This document shows positions 27,190 to 35,524 of a stretch of 64,000 nucleotides of DNA, one piece after another. Under the pieces are notes generated by a model. That model had not been told where the DNA came from, made no database searches, and was given only the letters and a program-made list of their open reading frames with translations. The translations under genes were made by a program, and so were the position numbers. Numbering within the stretch: position 1 is the stretch's first letter; each line of letters starts with the position of its first letter. Origin of the DNA: Pseudomonas bohemica (GTDB lineage Bacteria; Pseudomonadota; Gammaproteobacteria; Pseudomonadales; Pseudomonadaceae); the NCBI RefSeq assembly GCF_002934685.1, contig NZ_NKHL01000121.1:1-64000 (forward strand), read 5' to 3'.

Positions 27190-28409
27190 TGAGCGACATT
27201 ATTCGCCGCGACCCTCGTGCCGAGTGGATCGCCCGCAACCGACTGCACCCGCTGCACGCGGCCATGCAACCGGTACAAACCAGCTGGATGGGGCCTAATG
27301 GCGTCATGCGCAAGAACGTGCACGGCATCGGTTTCATCGGCCCCAACGGCATCAAGCGTATCGACCGAAGCGGCGTCCAGCAGGGCAGGACGGTCAAGCG
27401 CTCGGCGTCTGTCGAAGTGCAACTGCCGCTGCATCGGGTGGCCGCGCCGGCTTTCTATATTGCTGTCGTGCCGGATATGGTCGGCGGACGCCTGAGCAGC
27501 CACGACCGCGACCTGTTGGGCTTGGCTCATGGTCTGGCGGGTCAGGATGGCGCAGTGCTGGCGATCGTTTTCGGCGAGCACAAGGAGACTGCGTTCGACA
27601 CTGCGGGTGTGGATCGACTGCTGGTCATGGAAGGCATCGAATTCGCCGGCTATTGCCCTGAACAACGTGTGCAGGGCTTGCGGGCTGTGGATAACCAGTT
27701 CGATCCACGGCATTGGTTGCTGCCTGACAGCCGCAGCGGTGGCGGTGAACTGGGCCGCCGGTTTGCCGCAAGCATCGGCGAACGCCCGGCGACGCGGGTC
27801 TGGCAAGTCAAGGATGAGCAAGCCACAGGCCGCGCGGGAGCTGGTCTTGAAGACCTGGCACGCCCCGTTTCACGCCTTATCCTGCCAACGGCGGAATGTG
27901 CCGAGCCAGTGAGCGAAACCCGTCATGAAGCGCTGCTGGTCGAGTTGTCCACAGCCATCGCTCGCAGCCTGCCACGGATCGAAGACCTTGGCGCCGTGGC
28001 GGTCGATCCGGCACTTATCCCCATGGCTGAAGCGGAGTTTGTTTTCTCCGGCGGAAACGGGGTCAAGGATTGGGCATTGTTCCATCGCACCGCGGCGGCG
28101 TTGGGCGCCACAGAAGGCGCATCCCGCGTGGCGGTGGACGATGGTTTCATGACGCGTGATCGCCAGGTTGGGGCATCCGGTACTTGGGTCACCGCGCGGG
28201 TATACGTCGCCGTGGGTATTTCTGGCGCAATTCAGCACTTACAAGGCATTGGCGCCTGCGACAAAGTCGTGGCGATCAACCTTGATCCAACCTGCGACAT
28301 GATCAAACGTGCCGATTTGTCAGTAATTGGCGAAAGCGCAGCAATCCTCGATGCGCTGATCGAAGCCGTCGAGTCCTACCGGAATGGGGCGAAACGCGAT
28401 GCAGCCTGA
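27189..28409 (+). CDS. Electron transfer flavoprotein alpha subunit, dgc-linked
   Basis: The 406-residue protein has a normal EtfA C-terminal FAD domain: GASGTWVTARVYVAVGISG, then AIQHLQGIG, VVAINLDPTCDMIKRADLSV. It is about 90 residues longer than housekeeping EtfA; the extra N terminus (SDIIRRDPRAEWIARNRLHP and MGPNGVMRKNVHGIGF) has no obvious match. The start overlaps the dgcB stop by one base, and its end overlaps etfB by 11 bases, so the three are translationally coupled. It probably passes electrons from DgcA to DgcB. A perfect DnaA 9-mer lies inside at 27686. Confidence 0.85.
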   Translation: MSDIIRRDPRAEWIARNRLHPLHAAMQPVQTSWMGPNGVMRKNVHGIGFIGPNGIKRIDRSGVQQGRTVKRSASVEVQLPLHRVAAPAFYIAVVPDMVGGRLSSHDRDLLGLAHGLAGQDGAVLAIVFGEHKETAFDTAGVDRLLVMEGIEFAGYCPEQRVQGLRAVDNQFDPRHWLLPDSRSGGGELGRRFAASIGERPATRVWQVKDEQATGRAGAGLEDLARPVSRLILPTAECAEPVSETRHEALLVELSTAIARSLPRIEDLGAVAVDPALIPMAEAEFVFSGGNGVKDWALFHRTAAALGATEGASRVAVDDGFMTRDRQVGASGTWVTARVYVAVGISGAIQHLQGIGACDKVVAINLDPTCDMIKRADLSVIGESAAILDALIEAVESYRNGAKRDAA

Positions 28410-29202
28410 CAATAAGTTGCCTGTGGATAAAAGCGCCTTGCACGTCATCAGCCTGGTTTCCATTGGCGCGCACCCGACATCCGGTCGTCCACGCCGCGCT
28501 GAGCAGGACGCTCGCGCTGTCGAACTAGGTCTGCAAATAGCTGGGGATAACTTGCACGTCCTCCACGCCGGCAGTGCTGAAGAACCTGCGCTCAGGGCCT
28601 ACTTGGGGATGGGGCTCAAAGAGCTGCATGTGCTCGAGCAACCCAAAGACGCCGACGCGCTGCCGGGGCTGGCCGATTACATACGCGAATCCGGCGTGCA
28701 ATTGGTCCTCGCGGGCACCCAGGCCGAAACCGGCGAAGGCTCCGGCATGCTGCCGTACCTGTTGGCCGAGAAACTCGGCTGGCCGCTGGTGGTGGGCATG
28801 GCGGAAGTGGAATCAATGAACAACGGCACCGCTCAGGTACTCCAGGCATTGCCACGGGGCCAGCGCCGCCGTCTCAAGGTCCGTCTGCCATTCCTCGCCA
28901 CCGTGGATAACGCCGCGCCCAAACCTCGCCAAAGCGCCTTCGGCCCGGCCCAACGCGGCACGCTTGATGTGGAACAGATCGAAGTGGTCATTGACGAGTT
29001 ATTCACAGCTGCCGAACTGACGCCTGCGAAACCTCGACCAAAACGCTTGAAAGTCATCAAAGCGAAAAGCGGTGCCGACCGGATGAAAGCGGCGACGGCG
29101 AAAGCCAGTGGCGGCGGTGGGCAAGTGCTAAAGGGTGTAACTGCCCAGGAAGGCGCTGCGGCGATATTGAAACTGCTGGTGGAGGAGGGGGTGGTTCGGT
29201 GA
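28399..29202 (+). CDS. Electron transfer flavoprotein beta subunit, dgc-linked
   Basis: A 267-residue EtfB-type protein, AMP-binding partner of the preceding EtfA. Family features are ISLVSIGAHPTSGRPRRAEQDARAVE-like N terminus, LVLAGTQAETGEGSGMLPYLLAEKLGWP near residue 100, and a Lys-rich C terminus. The ATG at 28399 overlaps the etfA stop by 11 bases. A further ATG-less start upstream would lie deep in etfA. It is the last gene of the operon; the long DnaA-box interval follows. A DnaA 9-mer lies near its start at 28422. Confidence 0.82.
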   Translation: MQPDNKLPVDKSALHVISLVSIGAHPTSGRPRRAEQDARAVELGLQIAGDNLHVLHAGSAEEPALRAYLGMGLKELHVLEQPKDADALPGLADYIRESGVQLVLAGTQAETGEGSGMLPYLLAEKLGWPLVVGMAEVESMNNGTAQVLQALPRGQRRRLKVRLPFLATVDNAAPKPRQSAFGPAQRGTLDVEQIEVVIDELFTAAELTPAKPRPKRLKVIKAKSGADRMKAATAKASGGGGQVLKGVTAQEGAAAILKLLVEEGVVR

Positions 29203-29289
29203 GGCTCGCTCTCTGGCGGCCAGTTTACTGATCACAAACCCGGCTGACTGTCAGGCGCTTCCGCTTCTGTCGCTATCTTACCCTTCCAC

Positions 29290-29849
29290 ATACCCACAAT
29301 CCCTGTTAGCCCACCTGTGGATAAGCTGTTGGGTCATTGACGAAAGCCCTATGTTCCGCAGCTTACAAGGGGGTGATCAACAAATGATCAATCTATCTAT
29401 CGGTTTTTAAAGGTTTTTTCCACACGGTTGCTTTGGTCTGGGCCGCGGTTTTGCCCACATTCTCTGTTAGCGATTATGTGGATAAGATGTTTGCGATCCT
29501 CTGGAACCCTTATAAATAAAGGCTTTCATGATTATGGTTAAAAACTGATCAATCCGCCGTTTCTCTGACGATTAGCCCTGCCCACCACCTGATTGTCGAC
29601 CTAGCGATCTGTTTTCCACAGCCAAAAAACGAAACGTGGAAGTTGCCCACAATCCCTGTTGGCGCTTCTGTGGATAAGGTGTATGTGATCCGCTATAAGC
29701 CTTCAAATACGCGGCTTATAACAGTTTGATCAAAATATGATCACGCGTGGATGAATCGTGACAGTTGGGGTAAGCCACGGTTTTTCCTGATTTTTTGCGC
29801 AAGCCAAATTCAAGTTCCCCACAATTGCTGTGGGTTGTTCTGTGGATAA
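29290..29849 (-). repeat. Four-unit DnaA-box repeat array, candidate DnaA-binding locus
   Basis: Each unit has CCCACAAT or CCCACATT followed, at exactly 23 bases start to start, by a perfect TGTGGATAA (complement of the consensus DnaA box TTATCCACA), at 29316, 29477, 29669 and 29841. A CTGTT-type core lies between in three units. TTTTCCACA, one mismatch from the box, occurs at 29416 and 29612. TGATCA hexamers follow at 29374, 29385, 29546, 29727 and 29738. Unit spacing is 161, 192 and 172 bases. This resembles a titration or origin-like DnaA site such as E. coli datA; function not shown. Confidence 0.7.
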
Positions 29850-29946
29850 GTTGTTTGCGGATGCCACGGCGAGGCGGCAGGGTTGTGCGGGGAGGGGCTG
29901 GTTATTATTTGACCAGCAGCAGGAGCGTCGCTCCTGTACACGCATT

Positions 29947-30006
29947 GCGGGCAAGCGCGCTCCTACAGCGGATGCATTCCACCTGTAGGAGCGCGCTTGC
30001 CCGCGA
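29947..30006. repeat. Inverted REP pair
   Basis: GCGGGCAAGCGCGCTCCTACAG faces CTGTAGGAGCGCGCTTGCCC at the end of the convergent interval. Confidence 0.85.
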
Positions 30007-30030
30007 TATCGTCGGACAAGCGTAGAAAGC

Positions 30031-31329
30031 TTACTCGTGGTTAACCGCTACACCCTTCAAATAGGGCGCAGGCTCAGCGCCCATGTTCTCCAGCAACTTG
30101 GCGCTGTACCAGTCGATGAAGTTGACCACACCGAACTCATAGGTTTTCGAGTACGGGCCTGGCTGATAGGCGACGGAGTTGATGCCGCGCTGGTTTTCCT
30201 CGGCCAAGCGACGGTCCTGGTCGTTGGTTGCGTCCCAGACTTCACGCAGGCGCGCGACGTCGTAGTCCACGCCTTCAACGGCGTCCTTGTGCACCAGCCA
30301 CTTGGTGGTGACCACGGTTTCCTGAGCGCTGATCGGCCACACGGTGAACACGATGACGTGGTCGCCCATGCAGTGGTTCCAGGCGTGCGGCAGGTGCAGG
30401 ATGCGCATCGAACCCAGGTCCGGGTTCTTGATGCGGCCCATCAGTTTGCTGCTGCCCTGTTTGCCGTCCATGGTCATGGAGACGGTGCCTTTGAGCAGCG
30501 GCATGCGCACGATGCGGTTGCGCAGGCCGAAGCTGGCGTGGGCAAACGGGATCTTCTCGGCTTCCCAGGCAGCAGCGGAGGCGGCGACGTGGTCCTTGAA
30601 CGCCTGGTCGGCGCGTGGGTCGGTGACATCGTCCCATTCCAGCAGGGTATTCAGCAGCTCAGGGTGCGAGCCGTTGCAGTGGTAGCACTCTCGGTTGTTT
30701 TCCAGCACCAGCTTCCAGTTGGCTTTTTCCACCAGGGTGGTTTGCACCGCCACCTTGGTGTTCTCCATGTCGTACGGTTCCATGTAGTGATTCAGCGTCT
30801 GCAGGAACTCGTCGATCGCTGGAGGATTGGCCGCCAGGCTGATGAAGATGTAGCCGCCAGCCACCTTGCAGTTCACCGGCTTGAGGCTGAATTGCTTCAT
30901 GTCGAAGTCGGCGCCCATTTCGGTGCCTGCATAGAGCAGGCGGCCGTCAAGCTCGTAGGTCCACTGGTGGTACGGGCAGACCAGTTTGGCGACCTTGCCT
31001 TTTTCCTTGGTGCACAGGCGCGAACCACGGTGGCGGCAGACGTTATGGAAGGCGTTGATCGAACCATCCGGGGCGCGTACGACCAGGATCGGGTTCTTGC
31101 CGATCTGCAGGGTCAGGAAGTTGCCTTTGGCCGGAATCTCGCAGGTCATGCCCGCGATCAGCCACTCTTTTTGAAAGATTTCCTGCATGTCGATTTCAAA
31201 CAGCCGCTCATCGCTATAGAAAGGCTGCGGCAGCGAGTAGGTACGCTCGCGGTTCTGCAGCATTTCAGCGGTGGCCTTGCGTGCGGGTTCCAGCGGATCG
31301 CCCAGGCTCAGAGTTGCGGTGACGTCCAT
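30031..31329 (-). CDS. gbcA: Glycine betaine monooxygenase, Rieske oxygenase subunit
   Basis: GbcA demethylates glycine betaine to dimethylglycine and formaldehyde, with electrons from GbcB. The 432-residue alpha-type Rieske oxygenase has the 2Fe-2S site at about residues 98-121 (CRHRGSRLC, then VCPYHQW) and the mononuclear iron site in ENNRECYHCNGSHPELL near residue 210. It is divergent from gbcB with a 331-base shared promoter region. The match to GbcA is by family and by the partner gene; it is closely related to stachydrine and choline oxygenases. Confidence 0.93.
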   Translation of the reverse strand: MDVTATLSLGDPLEPARKATAEMLQNRERTYSLPQPFYSDERLFEIDMQEIFQKEWLIAGMTCEIPAKGNFLTLQIGKNPILVVRAPDGSINAFHNVCRHRGSRLCTKEKGKVAKLVCPYHQWTYELDGRLLYAGTEMGADFDMKQFSLKPVNCKVAGGYIFISLAANPPAIDEFLQTLNHYMEPYDMENTKVAVQTTLVEKANWKLVLENNRECYHCNGSHPELLNTLLEWDDVTDPRADQAFKDHVAASAAAWEAEKIPFAHASFGLRNRIVRMPLLKGTVSMTMDGKQGSSKLMGRIKNPDLGSMRILHLPHAWNHCMGDHVIVFTVWPISAQETVVTTKWLVHKDAVEGVDYDVARLREVWDATNDQDRRLAEENQRGINSVAYQPGPYSKTYEFGVVNFIDWYSAKLLENMGAEPAPYLKGVAVNHE

Positions 31330-31660
31330 CTTTCAAGTCCTCAGACCGTGTTCTCGTCGATCTACGAATGTGGCCAATACGGTTGTGTAGAGTGGTTTTG
31401 CAGGCAAGGCGACGGTGGATTCTGTCGCTCGTCCTTATGGTTGAGAAATCTGTATTCGATTGACGGCGAGTGTGTAGCCGGGCGCGACGCGAACCTTATC
31501 CATGGGCGACATGGCCGAATCCGTTTCCGACTACGTAACCCCTATAGACCGGGGCTGGTCGCCATAAGTATGTGAATGTCGCTGATAGGTAAATAGGCGG
31601 CTCGTGCGTTACGCAGAATCGCCACCATAAGAGGCCGACAGTCGGCCGTGGAGAGTAAGC
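31330..31660. promoter_or_regulatory. Divergent gbcA/gbcB promoter region with candidate AraC-type half-sites
   Basis: On the minus strand two GCGAC half-sites lie 20 bases apart (GTCGC on the plus strand at 31558 and 31578), similar in core and spacing to the cdhC repeats. A further plus-strand GCGAC pair lies at 31484 and 31506. GbdR is known to activate both genes in P. aeruginosa; that these are its sites is inference. Confidence 0.35.
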
Positions 31661-32761
31661 ATGTCCCAGAGTTTCCTGAGCCCCGTTAACACGCAGACCT
31701 GGGCCAATGGCCGCCACCTGGTGCGGGTCGTCAAAGTGATCCAGGAAACCTGGGACGTGCGCACCTTTTGCTTCATGGCCGACCAGCCGATCCTGTTCTT
31801 TTTCAAGCCCGGTCAGTTCGTCACCCTGGAGCTGGAAATCGAAGGTGTACCGGTCATGCGCTCGTACACCATTTCCAGCGCGCCGTCGGTGCCGTACAGC
31901 TTTTCGATCACCATCAAGCGCGTACCGGGCGGCAAGGTGTCTAACTGGCTGCACGACACCTTGCATGAAGGTCAGGAGCTGGCGGTGCACGGGCCGGTCG
32001 GGCTGTTCAACGCCATCGACTTCCCGAATCCGAAAATCCTCTATCTGAGCGGCGGCGTCGGCATCACGCCGGTTATGTCGATGGCGCGCTGGTACTACGA
32101 CACCAACGCCAACGTCGACATGGTGTTCGTCCACAGCTCACGGTCCCCCAAAGACATCATCTATCACCGCGAGCTGGAGCAGATGGCGTCGCGCATTAAC
32201 AACTTCTCGCTGCACATCGTCTGTGAGAAGCACGGCCTGGGCGAGCCTTGGGCCGGATATCGTGGCTATTTGAATCAGAAGATGCTGGAGCTGATGGCGC
32301 CGGACTTCATGGAGCGCGAAGTCTTCTGCTGCGGCCCGACGCCGTATATGAACGCCGTCAAACGCCTGCTGGAAGCCAACGGTTTCAATATGGCGCAGTA
32401 TCACGAAGAGTCGTTCGGTGCGACGCCGCCGGAAGCCAGGGCTGACGCCGTAGAGCAGGCCGAACAGGCGGCAGACGCCCCGCAAGTCGATGCTGCCGAA
32501 CTGCATCAGGTCGAATTCACCGACACCGGCAAGAGCATCCGTGTGGCGCCGGGCGAAACCGTCCACGCTGCCGCCGCCAAACTCGGCCTGATGATTCCCA
32601 AGGCGTGCGGTATGGGTATCTGCGGAACGTGCAAGGTGATGAAGCTAAGTGGCGAAGTGGAGATGGAGCACAACGGCGGGATTACCGATGACGACGTGGA
32701 AGAGGGCTACATCCTGTCGTGCTGCAGCGTGCCGAAGGGTGATGTGCGGATCGAGTATTGA
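31661..32761 (+). CDS. gbcB: Glycine betaine monooxygenase, reductase subunit
   Basis: GbcB transfers electrons from NAD(P)H to the Rieske subunit GbcA. The 366-residue protein has an FAD domain (MRSYTISSAPS near residue 65), an NAD domain (YLSGGVGITPVMSMARWYYD near residue 130), and a C-terminal plant-type 2Fe-2S ferredoxin (ACGMGICGTCKVMKLSGEV near residue 315, with the last Cys in ILSCCSVP). Linker residues about 245-270 are Ala/Glu rich. It is transcribed divergently from gbcA. Confidence 0.93.
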   Translation: MSQSFLSPVNTQTWANGRHLVRVVKVIQETWDVRTFCFMADQPILFFFKPGQFVTLELEIEGVPVMRSYTISSAPSVPYSFSITIKRVPGGKVSNWLHDTLHEGQELAVHGPVGLFNAIDFPNPKILYLSGGVGITPVMSMARWYYDTNANVDMVFVHSSRSPKDIIYHRELEQMASRINNFSLHIVCEKHGLGEPWAGYRGYLNQKMLELMAPDFMEREVFCCGPTPYMNAVKRLLEANGFNMAQYHEESFGATPPEARADAVEQAEQAADAPQVDAAELHQVEFTDTGKSIRVAPGETVHAAAAKLGLMIPKACGMGICGTCKVMKLSGEVEMEHNGGITDDDVEEGYILSCCSVPKGDVRIEY

Positions 32762-32818
32762 TCGATCCATCGCTTAATAATTGCTGGCGGATTGAGATGT
32801 GAAATCCGCCAACCTTCG

Positions 32819-32909
32819 TGTTGGAGCGACCTTGCCTGCTATAGCACTGTGTCGGCCACCATCTGAGGCATTTGACACGCCGCCATCGCGGGCAAGCGCG
32901 CTCCTACAG
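32819..32909. repeat. Inverted REP pair
   Basis: A degenerate TTGGAGCGACCTTGCCTGC faces CGCGGGCAAGCGCGCTCCTACAG in the convergent gap between gbcB and the chemoreceptor gene. Confidence 0.7.
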
Positions 32910-32922
32910 TTGATCGTTCAAG

Positions 32923-34548
32923 TCAGAGCCTGAAACGCCCTACCATCCCATTCAAATCAACCGCCAGACGCGACAGCTCGTTGCTCGCCGCGCTGGTCTG
33001 ATTGGCCCCGGTTGCCGATTGGGTCGACAGGTCGCGGATATTGACCAGATTGCGATCCACCTCGCGGGCCACTTGAGCCTGTTCTTCGGCAGCACTGGCG
33101 ATCACCAGGTTGCGCTCGTTGATTTCGACCACCGCGCTGTTAATGGTATCCAGCGCAACGCCGGCGCCTTTGGCGATGTTCAGCGTCGATTCGGCGCGTT
33201 CGGTGCTGCTGCGCATGGAGTTGACCGCCTGTTCGGTGCCGCCCTGAATGCTGCCGATCATGCGCTCGATTTCGCTGGTCGATTGTTGCGTGCGATGAGC
33301 CAGGGCGCGCACTTCGTCGGCGACCACCGCAAAGCCACGACCGGCTTGACCTGCACGCGCCGCTTCAATGGCCGCGTTCAGGGCAAGCAGGTTGGTCTGG
33401 TCGGCCAGGCCGCGAATCACGTCCAGCACCTTGCCAATATCGCGGGACTCGTCGGCCAGATTGCCAATTAACGTGGCAGTGCCTTGCACGTCGTTGCTCA
33501 TGCGTTCGATGGCGCTGACGGTTTCCTGCACCAGATCGCGGCCGTCGCTGGCCGAGTTTGTCGCGTTCTTCGAGGCTTCGGACGTGCTCACCGCATTGCG
33601 CGCCACTTCTTCCACCGCGCTGGTCATCTCGTTGACAGCCGTGGCGGCCTGTTCGATTTCATCGTTCTGCTGCGACAGGCCACGGGCGCTTTCGTCGGTG
33701 ACCGCATTGAGTTCCTCTGCCGCCGAGGCCAGCTGAGTTGCCGAGCCGGAAATGCGTTGCAGCGTGTCGCGCAGCTTTGACTGCATCTTGAGCATGGCGG
33801 CCAGCAGCCGGCCGGCCTCGTCAGTACCGTCAACATGGATGGTGCGCGTCAGGTCGCCCTCGGCGATTTCCTCCGCCGCGTTCAAAGCCGAAGCAATGGG
33901 TCGGGTGATGCTGTTGGTCAAGAGCCAGGCGAACAGCAGGGTCAATACCGTGGCGATGATCAGAAGGGTGACTACCATTGTGATGGCAGTCGAATACTGG
34001 TCCGATGCCTCTTTTTTGGAGTCGTTGAGCTGTTGAGTGTTGGTCTCCACCAGTTTGGCCAGCACCACGTTCATCTGGTCCGAGTTGGTCTGTAAGTCGT
34101 TATTGAGCAGGACAGTCAGCTCGTCCATTTTGTTGGCATTGTTCAAGGACTTCATGCGGTCCTCAAGCTGGCGGTAGTCAGCGAGAAGCTTTACGTATTG
34201 GTCGTACGCGGCCTGCTCCTCAGGAGCGGAAATCAGTTTGACGTAGATCGCCCGGGCTTCCTCGATCTGCCGGTTGCGCATGGCCAGCAGCTCAATGGTC
34301 TTCTGCTGCGTTTCGGCTTCGCGGTTTAGCATCAGCCGATACGACAGCACGCGCAGGCGAATGCTCGCTTCGGTCAACTTATCCAGCGCCTTGATGCTAG
34401 GCATGCTGTTGGTGGCCATGGCCTCTGTCGCGTCGTTGATCTTGCTCATTTGCGTCAGAGCGAAGATACCAAGCGCCAGCATCAGCAAGCCGATGATGGA
34501 AAAACCGAGGAAGGCGCGAGGCGCGATATTGATATTGCGTAGGGACAT
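32923..34548 (-). CDS. Methyl-accepting chemotaxis protein, four-helix-bundle sensor
   Basis: A 541-residue inner-membrane chemoreceptor. Residues about 12-33 form the first helix (FLGFSIIGLLMLALGIFAL), the periplasmic domain is helical and of the 4HB_MCP type (about 35-190), the second helix is near 190-215, then a HAMP linker, and the signalling hairpin with the conserved tip DQTNLLALNAAIEAARAGQ near residue 390. MSLRNINIAP at 34548 has AGGAA upstream. There is no C-terminal CheR-binding pentapeptide. Neighbours suggest, but do not show, a ligand among methylated amines or amino acids. Confidence 0.9.
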   Translation of the reverse strand: MSLRNINIAPRAFLGFSIIGLLMLALGIFALTQMSKINDATEAMATNSMPSIKALDKLTEASIRLRVLSYRLMLNREAETQQKTIELLAMRNRQIEEARAIYVKLISAPEEQAAYDQYVKLLADYRQLEDRMKSLNNANKMDELTVLLNNDLQTNSDQMNVVLAKLVETNTQQLNDSKKEASDQYSTAITMVVTLLIIATVLTLLFAWLLTNSITRPIASALNAAEEIAEGDLTRTIHVDGTDEAGRLLAAMLKMQSKLRDTLQRISGSATQLASAAEELNAVTDESARGLSQQNDEIEQAATAVNEMTSAVEEVARNAVSTSEASKNATNSASDGRDLVQETVSAIERMSNDVQGTATLIGNLADESRDIGKVLDVIRGLADQTNLLALNAAIEAARAGQAGRGFAVVADEVRALAHRTQQSTSEIERMIGSIQGGTEQAVNSMRSSTERAESTLNIAKGAGVALDTINSAVVEINERNLVIASAAEEQAQVAREVDRNLVNIRDLSTQSATGANQTSAASNELSRLAVDLNGMVGRFRL

Positions 34549-34867
34549 GACGGTTCCTGGGAAAGCCGCGATCCATGCGAGACAAGGGGAGTAATGACAG
34601 CGATGCATGACGTATCGGTAGTCTCTGCCAAGACTTGAACGCTCTGGATCATTGCTGTGCGCTTATGTCGCAGGGACCCGATCTGACGAACAGCAGGAAC
34701 AAGACCGGGAAAACGCAGTCAATCAGGTCCGTTATGCGTTTGCGCAATTGAAGTAGTACAAGTGCTTGTCTGTTCGGTGTAGTGGCGTGAAAGCCCTGAT
34801 TTCACTGGTAGCTGGAGTGACTTTTCTTTATCGTACGCGCCCTTTGAAATTTGCCTGGAAAATCAAA
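34549..34867. other. Divergent intergenic region, chemoreceptor and zapB-like genes
   Basis: No gene supportable. It should hold two divergent promoters; I see no clear consensus and no repeats. Confidence 0.4.
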
Positions 34868-35101
34868 ATGTTGGAAGCATCCCTAAGCCAGTTGGAAAAG
34901 CTCGTCGGTGACTTGGTGCAGCACAATCAGGAGCTGCAGAACACGAACGCGAAGCTCGGCGAAGAACTCAAGCAAGCCAGGGATGAGAACGATAGTTTGC
35001 AGCTGAGCCTGCTGGAGCAGGAAGAGAAGCAGGGCGCTACCGCTGCGCGGATCCAGGCACTGGTCGATCGTGCCACCAGCGTCAGCGCGGTCGACGCATG
35101 A
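34868..35101 (+). CDS. Small coiled-coil protein (TIGR02449/ZapB-like)
   Basis: A 77-residue protein that is almost all coiled coil: heptad-like MLEASLSQLEKLVGDLV, then LQNTNAKLGEELKQARDENDS and LLEQEEKQGATAAR. This is the size and make-up of the small proteins encoded just before zapA in gammaproteobacteria, sometimes called ZapB-like. The ATG at 34868 is chosen since homologues begin near MLEASL; the upstream in-frame extension is not protein-like. ATGA overlap with zapA indicates coupled translation. Role inferred: cell division, septal ring. Confidence 0.65.
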   Translation: MLEASLSQLEKLVGDLVQHNQELQNTNAKLGEELKQARDENDSLQLSLLEQEEKQGATAARIQALVDRATSVSAVDA

Positions 35102-35400
35102 CCAGCGACCGCGACACCACAAAGGTCATTTCCATTCTCGGCAACGACTATACGATCAAGGCGCCTGAAGGCCAGGAGCAGACCTTGATGGATGCCGTGG
35201 TCATGCTCAAGTCTGCATTGTCCGAGACCAAACGCAGCTACCCGACCCTGATCGGCGACCGCTTGCTGGTCCTGGCGGCACTGAATCTGTGCTCCAGGCA
35301 GATCGAACTCAAACAGCAGCACGCCGAAGAGCTGAGCCGTTATGAGGACAAAGTCAGTGCGACGGTCGAGGTGATTGAGAAGGTGATTGCGCAGGGGTGA
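35098..35400 (+). CDS. ZapA family cell division protein
   Basis: A 100-residue protein with the ZapA pattern: VISILGNDYTIKAPEGQEQTLMDAVVMLKSAL at the N-terminal beta-sheet head, then a dimerising helix with DRLLVLAALNLCSRQIELK. ZapA binds and bundles FtsZ. The usual pseudomonad zapA lies before the 6S RNA gene ssrS and the fau gene; here a REP pair and ltaE follow and no 6S RNA is seen. The sequence also differs much from the P. aeruginosa ZapA I remember, so this could be a second, divergent copy. I therefore give no symbol. Confidence 0.72.
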   Translation: MTSDRDTTKVISILGNDYTIKAPEGQEQTLMDAVVMLKSALSETKRSYPTLIGDRLLVLAALNLCSRQIELKQQHAEELSRYEDKVSATVEVIEKVIAQG

Positions 35401-35420
35401 TGCCTGCGTGCGGACGATTG

Positions 35421-35504
35421 CAGGCACGCGCTTGCCCGCGAAAAACGATGACCGGTGGGCTGTACAACTGTGTCGTTTTTATCGCGGGCAAGCGCGTTGC
35501 TACA
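35421..35504. repeat. Inverted REP pair
   Basis: CAGGCACGCGCTTGCCCGCG faces CGCGGGCAAGCGCGTTGCTAC between zapA and ltaE. Confidence 0.8.
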
Positions 35505-35524
35505 TGGACGCTGTTACGCCTGCC

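Larger units (their letters stand above)
29203..30030. other. Gene-free convergent interval with DnaA-box array
   Basis: No gene is supportable in these 828 bases between the 3' ends of etfB and gbcA. Since both neighbours point inward, neither needs a promoter here. It holds the repeat array at 29290-29849 and a REP pair at the right end. Confidence 0.75.

Noticed and set aside
29290..29849. CRISPR array or oriC proper
   Set aside because: Repeat units are too far apart and unequal for CRISPR; dnaA, dnaN and rpmH, which flank oriC in Pseudomonas, are absent.
29795..30025. A 76-residue frame in the convergent interval
   Set aside because: It covers a DnaA-box unit and a REP pair, with no ribosome site.
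35401..35524. 6S RNA gene (ssrS) after zapA
   Set aside because: The gap is short and mostly REP sequence; no room for a roughly 180-base 6S RNA.
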